From Sphingomonas sp. Y38-1Y (GTDB taxonomy: Bacteria; Pseudomonadota; Alphaproteobacteria; Sphingomonadales; Sphingomonadaceae), in assembly GCF_032391395.1 (NCBI RefSeq), contig NZ_CP135916.1, positions 3,379,001 to 3,443,000 of the forward strand: DNA of 64,000 bases, in the 5' to 3' direction. Each line of letters begins with the position of its first letter. Within the stretch, counting starts at the first letter, position 1. Of the stretch, positions 42,704 through 51,879 are shown piece by piece. The translations under genes were made by a program, and so were the position numbers. The notes under the pieces were generated by a model. That model was not told the DNA's origin. It ran no database searches and worked only from the letters and a program-made list of their open reading frames with translations.

Positions 42704-43809
42704 TTACATGCCCGCGCCGGGACCGTAGGTGACTTCCACGCGGCGGTTCTGCAGCTCGCGCACACCGTCGGCGGTGTCGACGCGCGGGCGGCTCTCACCG
42801 AACGCTTCGGTCGAGATGTTGCCATCGGGGATGCCGCGACCCGACATGTACGAACGGACCGAGTCCGCACGACGCTGCGAGAGGCCGACGTTGTACGAAG
42901 CCGAACCCGACTTGTCGGCGTGGCCGGCCAGCATGACCTGCGCGTTGCCGCAATTCTGGTACGCCGAGATGGCGTTGTCGAGAATGCTCGCAGCCTCAGG
43001 CGTGATGTCCGAGCGATCCCACTCGAAGAACACGATGTACGGCCCCGGGGTGCAGACGACCCCTGCCATGGCGGCGGAGGCGGCGGCGGCTGGGAGGCGG
43101 CGGGGGCGGCGGCGGCGGCGGCGGCGGCGGGTCGGCTCGCCGAAGTTGAAGATCAGACCACCGAGGATGCCGTGCGAGCGTGGAAGCGCGAGTCCAGCGT
43201 CACGCCGTTGTTCGCCACCGTGGTGACGTCGTCGGCGTTGAAGAAGCGGTACTTGACCGAGACGTCGACGTTCTCGCTGAGCGGCGCGCGGACACCCGCA
43301 ATCGCCTGCCACGCGAACACGGTGTCGCTGTCGTCCAGCAGCGCAGCCGCCGGCGCGATGCCGTAGTTCTCGTACTTGACGCGAGCCACACCGGCACCGC
43401 CGCCGACGAAGCCCTGCAGGCCGTCGTCAGCACCGAAGTCGATAAGGCCGTTCAGCATGAAGCTGAGCGCCGAGGCGCGGCCATAGGCGCGGTCGTCGCC
43501 ATAGATGCCGGCCGGGATGCCGCCGAGCGCGACCGAGGTCTGGTGCTCTTCGGCGTTGGCGCGACGATAGCCGACTTCGGCCTCGAGGCGGAACGCACCG
43601 AAGTCATAGCCGACGATGCCGTCGACGTCCCAACCATAGTTGGAATCGGTGCTGAGAACCTGGGTATTGGTGTCAGCGAGCGTGAAGTCGATATCCTCGA
43701 CAATCATCGCGCCGCCCTCGATGCCCACATACCACGCGCCGTCGCGGGCAAGGGCGGGCGTGCTGAGTGCCGTGGTCGCAAGCGCCACAGCTACGGCAAG
43801 CTTCCGCAT
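42704..43809 (-). CDS. OmpA-family outer membrane protein, frame interrupted
   Basis: Signal peptide (MRKLAVAVALATTALSTPAL, cleavage near LAR), then an eight-stranded barrel domain with the usual alternating pattern (WYVGIEGGAMIVEDIDF, GYDFGAFRLEAEVGYRR, VKYRFFNADDVTTV), then a linker and the peptidoglycan-binding OmpA domain (YIVFFEWDRSDITPEAA, LAGHADKSGSASYN, LSQRRADSVRSYM, GESRPRVDTADGVRELQNRR). The barrel part is in one frame to about 43180 and the OmpA domain in another. The Arg8 linker between them (CGC repeats) is probably a Pro linker read out of frame. The two halves clearly belong to one gene of about 365 codons. Confidence 0.82.
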
Positions 43810-43918
43810 CTGGATATTCCCCTTTCTAGGTTGTCACTACGGACAGCGCAAACTCACTACATTTGGCTTGGTTTCCACGCAAGCGAAACAAATCCGCGAC
43901 TGTTGCAGGAACGCAACA

Positions 43919-44422
43919 TCACGCCGGGGCGACCAGGCCGTGGGTCCGGAGCGCCGCCAGGATCGCCGCGAGCGTGGCCCTCGCCTCCGCATCGACGGTG
44001 CCCCCGCCCGCCGGGTCGGCGATCGCGGGCTGTTGCGCGCCAACCACTTGCGTCCCGTCGACCGACAGCGAGCGCGCGTGCGCCGCGCCGATCCGCCATG
44101 CCCCGCCCTGCCACGCGGCGGTGCATCCCGCTGCCGCCAGCCACACCGAAAGCCCCTCGCGCGGAACCACGAAGCGCCATCCGCTTTCGGTCCATCCGGC
44201 CAGCGCATCCGCCTGCCCGGTCCAGGCGCCGACCGGCGTCGCCCCCACGATCCAGCACTGACCGGGCTCGGGCGCCGATGGCGGCACCTCGGCCACCGCC
44301 TCGGCCGCGGCGCCCGCGATCAGGTCGAGCAGCACCAATGCCTCGTTGTGCGTCATCTCCTTTTGCGCCTGCCCCGCCTGCAATAGCGGCAGCGCGTGGC
44401 GATCAGTCCGTTCCTCGGCCAT
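43919..44422 (-). CDS. DUF2793 domain protein, gene transfer agent associated
   Basis: A 167-residue protein with the DUF2793 signature: LPLLQAGQAQKEMTHNEALVLLD at the N-terminus, followed by PGQCWIVGATPVGAWTGQAD and GWRFVVPREGLSVWLA. Such proteins usually follow the tail-tip gene of gene transfer agent or prophage clusters and may be part of a receptor-binding structure. It lies 10 bases downstream of the tail gene on the same strand. Confidence 0.85.
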   Translation of the reverse strand: MAEERTDRHALPLLQAGQAQKEMTHNEALVLLDLIAGAAAEAVAEVPPSAPEPGQCWIVGATPVGAWTGQADALAGWTESGWRFVVPREGLSVWLAAAGCTAAWQGGAWRIGAAHARSLSVDGTQVVGAQQPAIADPAGGGTVDAEARATLAAILAALRTHGLVAPA

Positions 44423-44432
44423 GGCCTACTCC

Positions 44433-46495
44433 TCAGATGATGATGGTGGCGGGCGCGGAGGCGCCATGGGTGCCGATCTGCACCAGTTCCGCGGCAATCG
44501 TGCCCGCGGGCAGCGACAGCGCCGCCACATCGGTCTCGGCGACCCCCGGAACTAGCGCGCCGCCGTCGATGCGGATGCGATAGCGCTCGCGCTCCTCGAC
44601 GAGCGCCGCATCGACCGCGTCCTCCCATCGCCAGCCCGCCCGGCTCCGCCGCACCCAGGTCAGCCGGTGCCCGCCGCCCTCGACCGGTGCCGCGCGCAGG
44701 TGGACGGGTGACGGCGGCACCACCGACGCGCCGGTGATCGCCGCCTCGCTCACGACCAGCGGCCCAGTATCGCCGACGCTCGACGGCGCGAGCTTCAGCA
44801 CCGCGCCGATCGCGCCCGCCGTACCGGCAGCACTGTCACGCTGTCGGCCGCAGCAGCGCGAACGGTTCCCGCCAGATGCGCCTTGATCGCCGCCTCCGTC
44901 CCCTGCCGCCTGCGCCATAGCCGCGTCAGCGCCGCCAGCGCCGCGATGCCGATTTGCTCGGCCCCACCGAACTGGATCAGTTCCCGCCCGACAGCGCCAG
45001 ATTGTCGCCTGCATCGACCTGCGCCGTCGCAGCGCTCCCGCCAGCGTCATGTCGGCATGCGCCAGATCGACAACGATCGCCGACCGCCGATCCTCGATCG
45101 ACGCCAGTCCCACGCTCGGCGGCACCGCCACCTCGCCCACCACGCCCGGCGCCCGCAACTGCGCCGCCGCCTGCCAGCTCACCCCGCCATCCTCGCTCAG
45201 CATCAGCGTCGCGCCGCGCCAGCCCGGTTCCGTCCCGCCCGCGACGATTGTCAGCTGCGGCCGCGTCGGCAGCTCGCCCGACAGGGGCGGCAGTTCCGCC
45301 GCGACCAGCACCGTCCGCCCGCGCGGCAGATCGGGGGGCCGCGCCACCGTTCCCGGATCGGCCGCCGCACTCGCCGTCGCCAGCGCGATCGGCGCGAGTT
45401 CCAGCTCGACCGCCATCGCCTCCAGGCTCCAGCCGGTCACCCGCCACAAGGTCGCGTCGCCCTCGACCCGCACCCGCGCACCCGGCGCGATGGCAAGGCC
45501 TTCCCACCCGCACGCCACGCGCCGCCGCAGCCGATCGGCGTCCGCCCGCGCCAGGATCGCCGCCGCCACCTGCTTGGCGGTGTGCGCGGGCAGCACCGCG
45601 GGCAGCTCCTCGTGCCGCTCGCGCCATCCCGCCCCCGGTCGGCCCGCGCGCTGGAGCCCCGCCTGATAATCGCGCGCCGCATCGTAATGCCCGACCGTCA
45701 CGGACTTGGGCGCCTGGTCCGCCGGCGCCACCGCGCGCACGCCCCGCGCGCCGCCCAGCCCCTGATCCTCGACCACAATCGCCGACCCGCTCCCGCCGCG
45801 CATCCCACGCCGCCGCCCTCGGCCGCGAACCAGCCGCCGCTCGCCGCCGCCAGCGTCTCCAGCACCGCCGCCCGCGACCCGCCATAGGCGGAGAACCCGC
45901 CCAGCGGCGGCCCCAGCGGCCCCTCGCCCGAAACCCGGCCTTCGCCCATCGCCGCGGCGATGTCGGCCGGATCGACCCAGCCTTCGTCCGCCACCACCTC
46001 GAACGTCAGTGACGGAATGCGGTTGGCGAAGTCGGCCAGCTGCAACCCCTCGAACACGGCATAGGCCTGTCCGCGCATCGCCGTTGCCCGCCCCGGCCCC
46101 ACCGCGCTCGCGATCAGCGGATCGGGCGCTTGGGTCTCGCTGCCCAGGTACAGCCGGAACCCCGTTGCCGCCTTGAAGTCGCCGCCCGCGCCGCGCAGCA
46201 GCTTGCCGTCCGCCCAGATCCGCCGCACCTCGCGGATCGGCCGCGCCGACAACAGCACCGCCAGCGACGCCGAATAGGTATAGCGCACCGTGTCGGGCGC
46301 GCCCTTCCCGCCATCGTCGGTGCTGCGCGTCTCAATGAGGTCGGTCGCCCAGATCACCGTCCCCGCAACGCGCATCGTCCCGAACAGATGCGGGATCTCG
46401 CTGCCATAGGAGGAGGTCTGGACGGCGAGCTCGGTCAGCCCCGGATGCGCCGCCAGCGCCTCGGCGATCGCGGCGTGCAATCGCGCCGCGCTCAT
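44433..46495 (-). pseudogene. Gene transfer agent tail-tip protein (ORFg15-like), deleted and frame-broken
   Basis: From the ATG at 46495 (overlapping the preceding stop, ATGA) the protein reads MSAARLHAAIAEALAAHPG, which looks like the start of a DUF3168 tail-completion protein. It then passes directly into LTELAVQTSSYGSEIPHLFG, a stretch from well inside ORFg15-type host-specificity proteins. This frame stops at 45698; the continuation (GGSGSAIVVEDQGLGGARGV to the stop at 44433) is in another frame, shifted near 45800-45808. A stretch around 44840-45000 is shifted again (LALSGGELIQFGGAEQIGIA is readable only in a third frame). The C-terminal beta domain (SPVHLRAAPVEGGGHRLTWV) is intact in outline. 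Confidence 0.75.
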
Positions 46496-46871
46496 GCCCG
46501 CACCCCCGCCAGCCGCAGCCGCCGCCACGGCCGCCACAACGCCGCTACCGCCGCCGGCGGCGCCGCATCGCCGCCCCGCGCCTCGAAGCGATGCGCCGCC
46601 AGCCGCACGATCCCGCCCGCGATCGCCCCCGGCAGCCCCGCCCAGTCGCTCGCCAGCCCGGCATTCAGCCGCACCACCACGACCCGCGACGCCCCGCTCA
46701 CCCGCACCCAGCCATCGCCGTCGCCGTCGATATCAACGCCGTAAGTCCCCGCCGCCAGCGCCCCGCCTGCCTCGTCGACCCTCGCGACCACGGCCCGATC
46801 CCCGACGCATCGATCGCGCCGACGACCGACAGGATCAGCGCCTCCACGTCCGGTCAGGCCGCCCTGCGCAT
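46492..46871 (-). pseudogene. Gene transfer agent head-tail connector-like remnant (ORFg6 type)
   Basis: An ATG at 46871 overlaps the upstream stop (TGATG) and starts MRRAA, which ends at once in TGA. Other frames contain the expected continuation: PDVEALILSVVGAIDASGIG and then VARVDEAGGALAAGTYGVDI to LRLAGVRA at 46492. The later part (IVRLAAHRF, then PPAAVAALWRPWRRLRL) is the typical end of gp6-like connector proteins. At least two single-base shifts are needed (near 46856 and 46792). Confidence 0.65.
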
Positions 46872-47218
46872 CAGCGCAGCTCGACCGTCGTCTTGCCCAC
46901 CGTGATCCGCTCGATCCGCATCTCCGGCGTCCCGTCGCGCCGCCCATAGCCGGTCAGCGTCACCCGCTGCCCCTTGTTGATCGACTCGGCGTTCAGCCCG
47001 CGCGCGGTCATCCGGCTGGTCGGCGCGAGCACCACGTCCCAGTCCTTCTTCTGATAGGTCATGCGGGCGGTGCCGTGCGGATTGCCCCACACCACCGACT
47101 TGAGCGGCCCGGTCACGGTGATCGGCCTGGTCTCGTCATACGAGCTCCAGCCATGGTGCGCGACGGCGGCGACGGGGATCGCGGCCAGCGCCGCGGCGAC
47201 GACGAACGGACGGAACAT
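46871..47218 (-). CDS. DUF6152-like exported protein
   Basis: A 115-residue exported protein: signal peptide MFRPFVVAAALAAIPVAAVA, then HHGWSSYDETRPITVTGPLK, VVWGNPHGTARM and TVGKTTVELR. This is the DUF6152 pattern (small periplasmic beta protein, HHGW start of the mature chain), function unknown. It is not a phage protein but lies between the terminase and connector genes of the GTA remnant, where portal, protease and capsid genes would be expected; its stop overlaps the connector start. Confidence 0.85.
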   Translation of the reverse strand: MFRPFVVAAALAAIPVAAVAHHGWSSYDETRPITVTGPLKSVVWGNPHGTARMTYQKKDWDVVLAPTSRMTARGLNAESINKGQRVTLTGYGRRDGTPEMRIERITVGKTTVELR

Positions 47219-47280
47219 GGGTTCTCTCCTCGGTCTGGTCTGCGGCGCACTCTATACGCTTTCGCCGCGATGTGCGCCCC

Positions 47281-48603
47281 TCAAACCCCGCTCACCGCCA
47301 CGCGCCCGCGCCGCGCCAGCATCAGCTCGGTCAAGGCCCAGACGCACGCGTCCGCCCGGTCGGGCGAGCGGCCCGGCCCCTCATATCCGCCGCCCGCCAC
47401 CAGCCCGCACAGCTCGTCCTCCAGCGCCGGGAACGCGCCGACGTGGCGAACCCGCCCCTGCTCGTACAAAGCCGCCACCGGTTCCGCCCGCGCCGCCTTG
47501 CCCCGCGTCGCGTGGACCCCGCGCACCGGCAACGTCGCCTCGACCGCGCGCAGCACGCTCGCCACCATCGCGCCGCCCTGGTTCACTTCCGCCACCACCC
47601 GCTCCGCCGAGTGCCTCGAAGCGCACGCCACCACCGCGCGCGCCCAGCCCTCGGGCGAGGCACCCGCGACGCTCGCATCCTCGATCACATAGCCGCGCCC
47701 GTCCGCGCCCAGCCCCGCCGCGACGATCCCGCACGCATCGCCTTCCGTACCCGCCGGCGGATCCACCCCCACGACCACGCGCACCAACTCAGGCGTCGCC
47801 CGCGCCCGGCACCCCTCGATCAGGGCCCGCGTCCACAGCGCCCCCGCGACATCCTCGACCAGTTCGCCGTCCAGCTCCTGCCGCCCCAGCCGCGTGCCGC
47901 CATAATCGGCGACCATCGCCGCGACGAAGCTGCCCGGCAGATGCGGGTTGTCCCGCGTCCGCCCCAAGGTCTGCACCAGCCCGTCCAGCCGCATCACCCG
48001 GCGCATCAGCGCGGTCGGCCGCGGCGTCGTCGTCACCAGCATCCGCGGCGCCTCGCCCAGCCGGAGCCCCAGCCGCAGATTGTCCCACGCCGCCGCGCCC
48101 GCCCGCGCCCGCCATTTGCCCAGCTCGTCCGCCCAGGCGAAATGGTGTTCCGGCCCGCGCAGCCCCTCGGGCGAGGCCGCCGAATAGACATGAGCCGTCG
48201 CCTTGTTGGCGAACCGCAGCACCCCGTTCTTGAACGTCGTCCCCGCCCGCTCGCCCGCATGCGCGACGGCGAGCAGCCCGCTCGGCCCCTCGATCATCAC
48301 GCGCCGCACTTCCTCGATCGAGCCGCCGACCAGCGCGATCCGGCACCCCTGGTTGGCCCGCGCCACCGCGCTCACCCATTCGGCCCCCGCCCGCGTCTTG
48401 CCGAACCCGCGCCCGGCGCGGATCAGCCAGATCGCCCAGTCGCCCGGCGGCGCCAGCTGCCCGTCATGCGCCCAGGCCTCCCACGCCTCGTCGAGCACGT
48501 CGAGCTCGCGCTCCTTGAGGATGTCGAATACCAGCCGCCGGTCGTCGGCATCCAGCGCGCTCAGTTCGGCATAGAGATCGCGGCCCTCTGCCCGCCGCGT
48601 CAC
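47281..48603 (-). CDS. Gene transfer agent terminase large subunit
   Basis: A 440-residue packaging ATPase/nuclease. The Walker A motif RAGRGFGKTRAGAEWV (about residues 49-64), a Walker B-like HFAWADELGKW and the nuclease-domain segment VVGVDPPAGTEGDACGIVAAG (about residues 265-285, aspartate at the metal site) are all present, with DRADACVWALTELM near the end. The start GTG overlaps the stop of the small terminase-like gene (GTGA). It is the ORFg2 equivalent and appears intact, unlike the structural genes behind it. Confidence 0.88.
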   Translation of the reverse strand: MTRRAEGRDLYAELSALDADDRRLVFDILKERELDVLDEAWEAWAHDGQLAPPGDWAIWLIRAGRGFGKTRAGAEWVSAVARANQGCRIALVGGSIEEVRRVMIEGPSGLLAVAHAGERAGTTFKNGVLRFANKATAHVYSAASPEGLRGPEHHFAWADELGKWRARAGAAAWDNLRLGLRLGEAPRMLVTTTPRPTALMRRVMRLDGLVQTLGRTRDNPHLPGSFVAAMVADYGGTRLGRQELDGELVEDVAGALWTRALIEGCRARATPELVRVVVGVDPPAGTEGDACGIVAAGLGADGRGYVIEDASVAGASPEGWARAVVACASRHSAERVVAEVNQGGAMVASVLRAVEATLPVRGVHATRGKAARAEPVAALYEQGRVRHVGAFPALEDELCGLVAGGGYEGPGRSPDRADACVWALTELMLARRGRVAVSGV

Positions 48604-49139
48604 CGCTTGCGCCGCTTGGCAAGCATGTCCAGCTTGTGGGCGATCTTCGCCTCGACCGTTGCGCGAGTCGGGGCGGGACCCTGCACGCCGCCAGCGACCC
48701 GCCCGCCGCGCCTGTCCTGCCGATCGAGCAGCCACATCGCCAGCTTCACGTCCATTTCGACCTGCCCGTCGTTGATCGTCGCCGGCGGCGGCGCATGGAC
48801 GTCTCCATCCAGCTCGCCGGTCAGGGTCAGTCCGACCGCTAGTCCGTCGATCGCGATTGCGTTGGCGCCCCCGCGCGCCCGCTCGATCAACGCCTGTTCG
48901 ATCGTCTCATATCCCAGTGCCATCGCCTCGGCCCAGAGCGCGGCGAATGTCTTGTCCCGTGCGCGAAGCCGGTAGGCACCTCCCGGGTCGATGCCCAGGC
49001 TGCGCGCCGCCAGCCGCACATTGGCCGACGCGGCGAGCACGCCAAGAAAGGCCTCGCGCCGCTTTGCCGTCCAGCCTCGCTCGGCACGCCGAACTTGCGG
49101 CGGCCTGCACGGGCCGCCGGTGATGAATTCATCCGCCAT
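48600..49139 (-). CDS. Gene transfer agent small terminase-like protein
   Basis: A 179-residue protein starting MADEFITGGPCRPPQVRR. It has a helix-turn-helix-like region (TAKRREAFLGVLAASANVRL to ARSLGIDPGGAYRLRARD) that would bind DNA, then a long helical part ending in a basic MLAKRRKR. The position directly before the large terminase and the GTGA overlap fit the ORFg1 role. The ATG at 49139 is preferred over an earlier ATG at 49253, which would extend into the palindromic region. Confidence 0.78.
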   Translation of the reverse strand: MADEFITGGPCRPPQVRRAERGWTAKRREAFLGVLAASANVRLAARSLGIDPGGAYRLRARDKTFAALWAEAMALGYETIEQALIERARGGANAIAIDGLAVGLTLTGELDGDVHAPPPATINDGQVEMDVKLAMWLLDRQDRRGGRVAGGVQGPAPTRATVEAKIAHKLDMLAKRRKR

Positions 49140-49231
49140 GTCAAAAGGCCCCCGCCCCAACGAAAACGGGCCGGAAAGCGTCCCCGCCCCGGCCCGATTC
49201 GCAATTCTCCAGCGTGGCTGCATGTGCCACA

Positions 49232-49246
49232 ACAGCGTCACGCTGT
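49232..49246. promoter_or_regulatory. Possible operator upstream of the GTA remnant
   Basis: ACAGCGTCACGCTGT is a perfect seven-base palindrome around one base, 93 bases before the small terminase start and 125 before the AT-rich gene on the other strand. ATGTGCCA occurs on both sides of it (49222 and 49255). It may be a repressor site for either gene. Confidence 0.35.
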
Positions 49247-49370
49247 CAAGCAAAATGTGCCATATGGGTTATACCCGCCGCGGTATTGTTTCCGAGAACG
49301 AGAAGTTGCTTGCCGTGCAAAGGCATATAAGGAAAAAGAATTTTGCTGAATACTGCAAGGGGGCGATCGA

Positions 49371-50402
49371 ATGGCGGCAGATGAGATTATCGATCAAGAG
49401 CGGGAATCCGGGAATCTGGTTATTCCACTTGCAAAGATGCCGATAGCGGCTTTCCAAGCGATTTATCATCAGATCACGCGTCGCACAGATACGCTGCAGA
49501 AAGTCTACAAGACACAAGTCTCATTGAGTGCAAACTCTATTCAAGATCTTCATCATCTTATATTTCAGACTGTTTCCCAATATTCTATAAAGGGACAGAG
49601 TTCGAAAGCTAATCTGAGCCTTGACAATGGAGAAACCATAGAGTTTTCGGACGTTGAGAAATTTCTAGTATCAAACAACAGGGTTCTTTCTGCTCGGTCT
49701 ACCAATCTGGTGTTGAGCTACGACTTCCTGATCGTTCGCCCAGTTGAGATTAATGATGCAGACAATATTGCCCAAAGACTGAAAATTAGCGTTACTGTCG
49801 AATCAAGGTCTTACAAGAAGACCCTCGAAATATATGACGAGGATTTTATCTATATTGGAAGTACTTTTGGACCGTCTGTGAAAGTTGTTCGACCAAATTG
49901 CCGAAGTTCAATAGAGTACTCTGACATATCGATTGCAAGAAGCGTGCAATCCGTTCTAGACGAATGGGTTAGACGAATGACGATTGTAGATGACGAAGCG
50001 TTAGATGAAAAAGCTGTGACAATCTGCACAAAAGCAGTTAACTATTCTATACCGATCACCGCTGTTGCTATGCTTGTAGCAAGCATATTCCTCGAGGTAA
50101 AACAATATAACAATTTAATTACTCCTATCCGCTATATACTAATCGTAGCTTCTTTGACAATTGGGATTGCAATAATAGCCGCAATCGCCGCAGATCGGAT
50201 CAACACTCTATTTCGCGTGTTGCAGCCGGCGGGCCGATTAGACCTGACTGATGGTGACGCAAAATCGATAAAGGAGCTATCAAAGTCGCGGCGAAAAGCA
50301 AAAACCTCAATTAGCTTAGTAGTTGTAGGTGTCGTTTTAAGCTTTATAATAGGACTACTCGTAAATTATGTTTCAACGATAGTATTGCCCAACAATCCTT
50401 GA
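49371..50402 (+). CDS. AT-rich orphan membrane protein of unknown function
   Basis: A 343-residue protein. The first 225 residues are soluble, with a helical start (FQAIYHQITRRTDTLQKVYK) and a beta-rich middle (KANLSLDNGETIEFSDVEKF, RLKISVTVESRSYKKTLEIY). Then come two hydrophobic segments (about residues 228-245 and 252-272), a basic loop (SKSRRKAKTS) and a last membrane segment (about 314-336). I recognise no family. Base composition is near 40% GC and codon use is AT-rich, in sharp contrast with both neighbours, so it was probably acquired recently. It stands alone beside the GTA remnant. Confidence 0.85.
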   Translation: MAADEIIDQERESGNLVIPLAKMPIAAFQAIYHQITRRTDTLQKVYKTQVSLSANSIQDLHHLIFQTVSQYSIKGQSSKANLSLDNGETIEFSDVEKFLVSNNRVLSARSTNLVLSYDFLIVRPVEINDADNIAQRLKISVTVESRSYKKTLEIYDEDFIYIGSTFGPSVKVVRPNCRSSIEYSDISIARSVQSVLDEWVRRMTIVDDEALDEKAVTICTKAVNYSIPITAVAMLVASIFLEVKQYNNLITPIRYILIVASLTIGIAIIAAIAADRINTLFRVLQPAGRLDLTDGDAKSIKELSKSRRKAKTSISLVVVGVVLSFIIGLLVNYVSTIVLPNNP

Positions 50403-50461
50403 CGATACTAAGATTGCTCCGATATCTGTTCAAGTTGTGATCGTCGCGCCTAAAAGCCCCC

Positions 50462-51781
50462 TCACCGCACCAGATACAACCCCGTCTGCCGCCCATTCAG
50501 CCACCGAACGTGGCGCCCGTCAAAGAACGCGTCCTCCTCCTGCCGGAACTCGACTACCTGCCCGCCCCATTCGGGCACCGGCACCTTGGCCATCAGCTCG
50601 ATCGACCAGCACGTGTTCGCCCGCACCGGCCCCGCCCCCCGCGGGTCCGCCGCCTGATTGTCCCAGAAACCGATCGCACTCCCCGCCGCGTGCCCGTGAA
50701 AGCCGACCGGGTGCGAATAGATGCTGGGGGTAATGCCCGCCGCGATCGCCGCGGCGCGGGCGCGCGCCAGGATCGCGTTGCCGCTGTCGCCCGCGCGGAA
50801 CGATGCCATCGTGATGTCCTGCAACCGGTTGGCCGCGGCAAGGCCGGCGCGCAGCCCCGCCGGCGCCGCCCGCTCGCCCGGCTTCAGGACATAGGCAAGG
50901 TGCTGCGTATCGGTCGCCAGCCGCTCCGACACGATCCCGAAATCGACCCAGAGCAGATCGCCCGGCCGGATCACGGTATCGCCCTCCAGCATCCCCCTGG
51001 CCCCCTGTCGCTGGATCCCGACGGAGGGCTGGAACCACGTTTCCAGCTTCAGCCCCGCGATCCGCTCGCGATACCACCAGACCAGGTCCGCGCTGGTCGT
51101 GCGGCCGGGCACGATCGCCTTGTTGGAGAACCCCTCGGCGATGATCGCCTGCGCCATGCCGACGATCCGCGGATAGGCGGCAAGCTCGGCCGCCGACCGG
51201 CTCTCCAGCCAGCGGATCGCCAGGGTATCGTCGCGCACCACCCGCGCGCGATCGGCAGGCGCCAGCGCTTCGTTGAGCTCGTCCCACGCGGACAAGGTCA
51301 TCCCGTCGGCATAGGCGGAGGCTCGCGAGCTGTTGACCGCGATCCGCTTCGGCGCCCGCGCGCGCACGATCGCGGCCAGCGCCTTCCACTGGTCGGGCTG
51401 CTTGGCCGGGTCCCAGGCAGGCTCGAACAACCCGCCCATCCCATACCGGCTGACCGTCAGCCGCTCGACCGGCCTGCCCCGACCCGGGTCGTAAAAGACG
51501 AGAATAGTCCTGCGCCGCGCCGAAAACGCCTCCGAGTCCAGCATCGTCGCGACGACCGGCTCCTCAAAATTCTCCCGCGCGACCAGCACCCACATATCCA
51601 TGCCACGCTCGCGCATGATCGCTGGGATCACCGTCTCCAGCCGCTCCTTCAGCGAGGCATCGATCGTCCGCGCCTGTTCGCGGAGAGTCGGCATCGCGGG
51701 GACTTGAGGCCGCGCATCCTCCCCCAGTTGCCCCGCGTTGGGCGCCGCCACCATCATCGCCAAAGCCGCCGCCAATGCCAT
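50462..51781 (-). CDS. M24 family metallopeptidase (Xaa-Pro aminopeptidase-like), exported
   Basis: A 439-residue exported protein with a signal-like N-terminus (MALAAALAMMVAAPNAGQLG). The first half is a creatinase/prolidase N-domain (MDMWVLVARENFEEPVVATM). The second is a pita-bread fold with the five metal ligands: Asp in LLWVDFGI, Asp in LATDTQHL, His in HPVGFHGHA, Glu in CWSIELMA and Glu in VVEFRQEE. It likely cleaves Xaa-Pro peptides in the periplasm. The ATG at 51781 is preferred because longer starts would put residues before the signal peptide. It is divergent from folA, 98 bases away. Confidence 0.9.
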   Translation of the reverse strand: MALAAALAMMVAAPNAGQLGEDARPQVPAMPTLREQARTIDASLKERLETVIPAIMRERGMDMWVLVARENFEEPVVATMLDSEAFSARRRTILVFYDPGRGRPVERLTVSRYGMGGLFEPAWDPAKQPDQWKALAAIVRARAPKRIAVNSSRASAYADGMTLSAWDELNEALAPADRARVVRDDTLAIRWLESRSAAELAAYPRIVGMAQAIIAEGFSNKAIVPGRTTSADLVWWYRERIAGLKLETWFQPSVGIQRQGARGMLEGDTVIRPGDLLWVDFGIVSERLATDTQHLAYVLKPGERAAPAGLRAGLAAANRLQDITMASFRAGDSGNAILARARAAAIAAGITPSIYSHPVGFHGHAAGSAIGFWDNQAADPRGAGPVRANTCWSIELMAKVPVPEWGGQVVEFRQEEDAFFDGRHVRWLNGRQTGLYLVR

Positions 51782-51879
51782 CAATCGTTCCCCTTTGCCG
51801 CCAGCTTCGCAAGCCGCGCGGCGATTGCCAAGCCGCTCGGCGGGCCCCATGCTTCGCGCCGGAACAGGGGAAAAAGCGT

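Noticed and set aside
43919..49139. A complete prophage
   Set aside because: There is no integrase, repressor, capsid, portal or lysis gene; the terminase and tail remnants match the gene transfer agent type instead.
49267..49446. A small open frame overlapping the start of the AT-rich gene
   Set aside because: It lacks a ribosome binding site, overlaps the longer gene in another frame and has no coding features.
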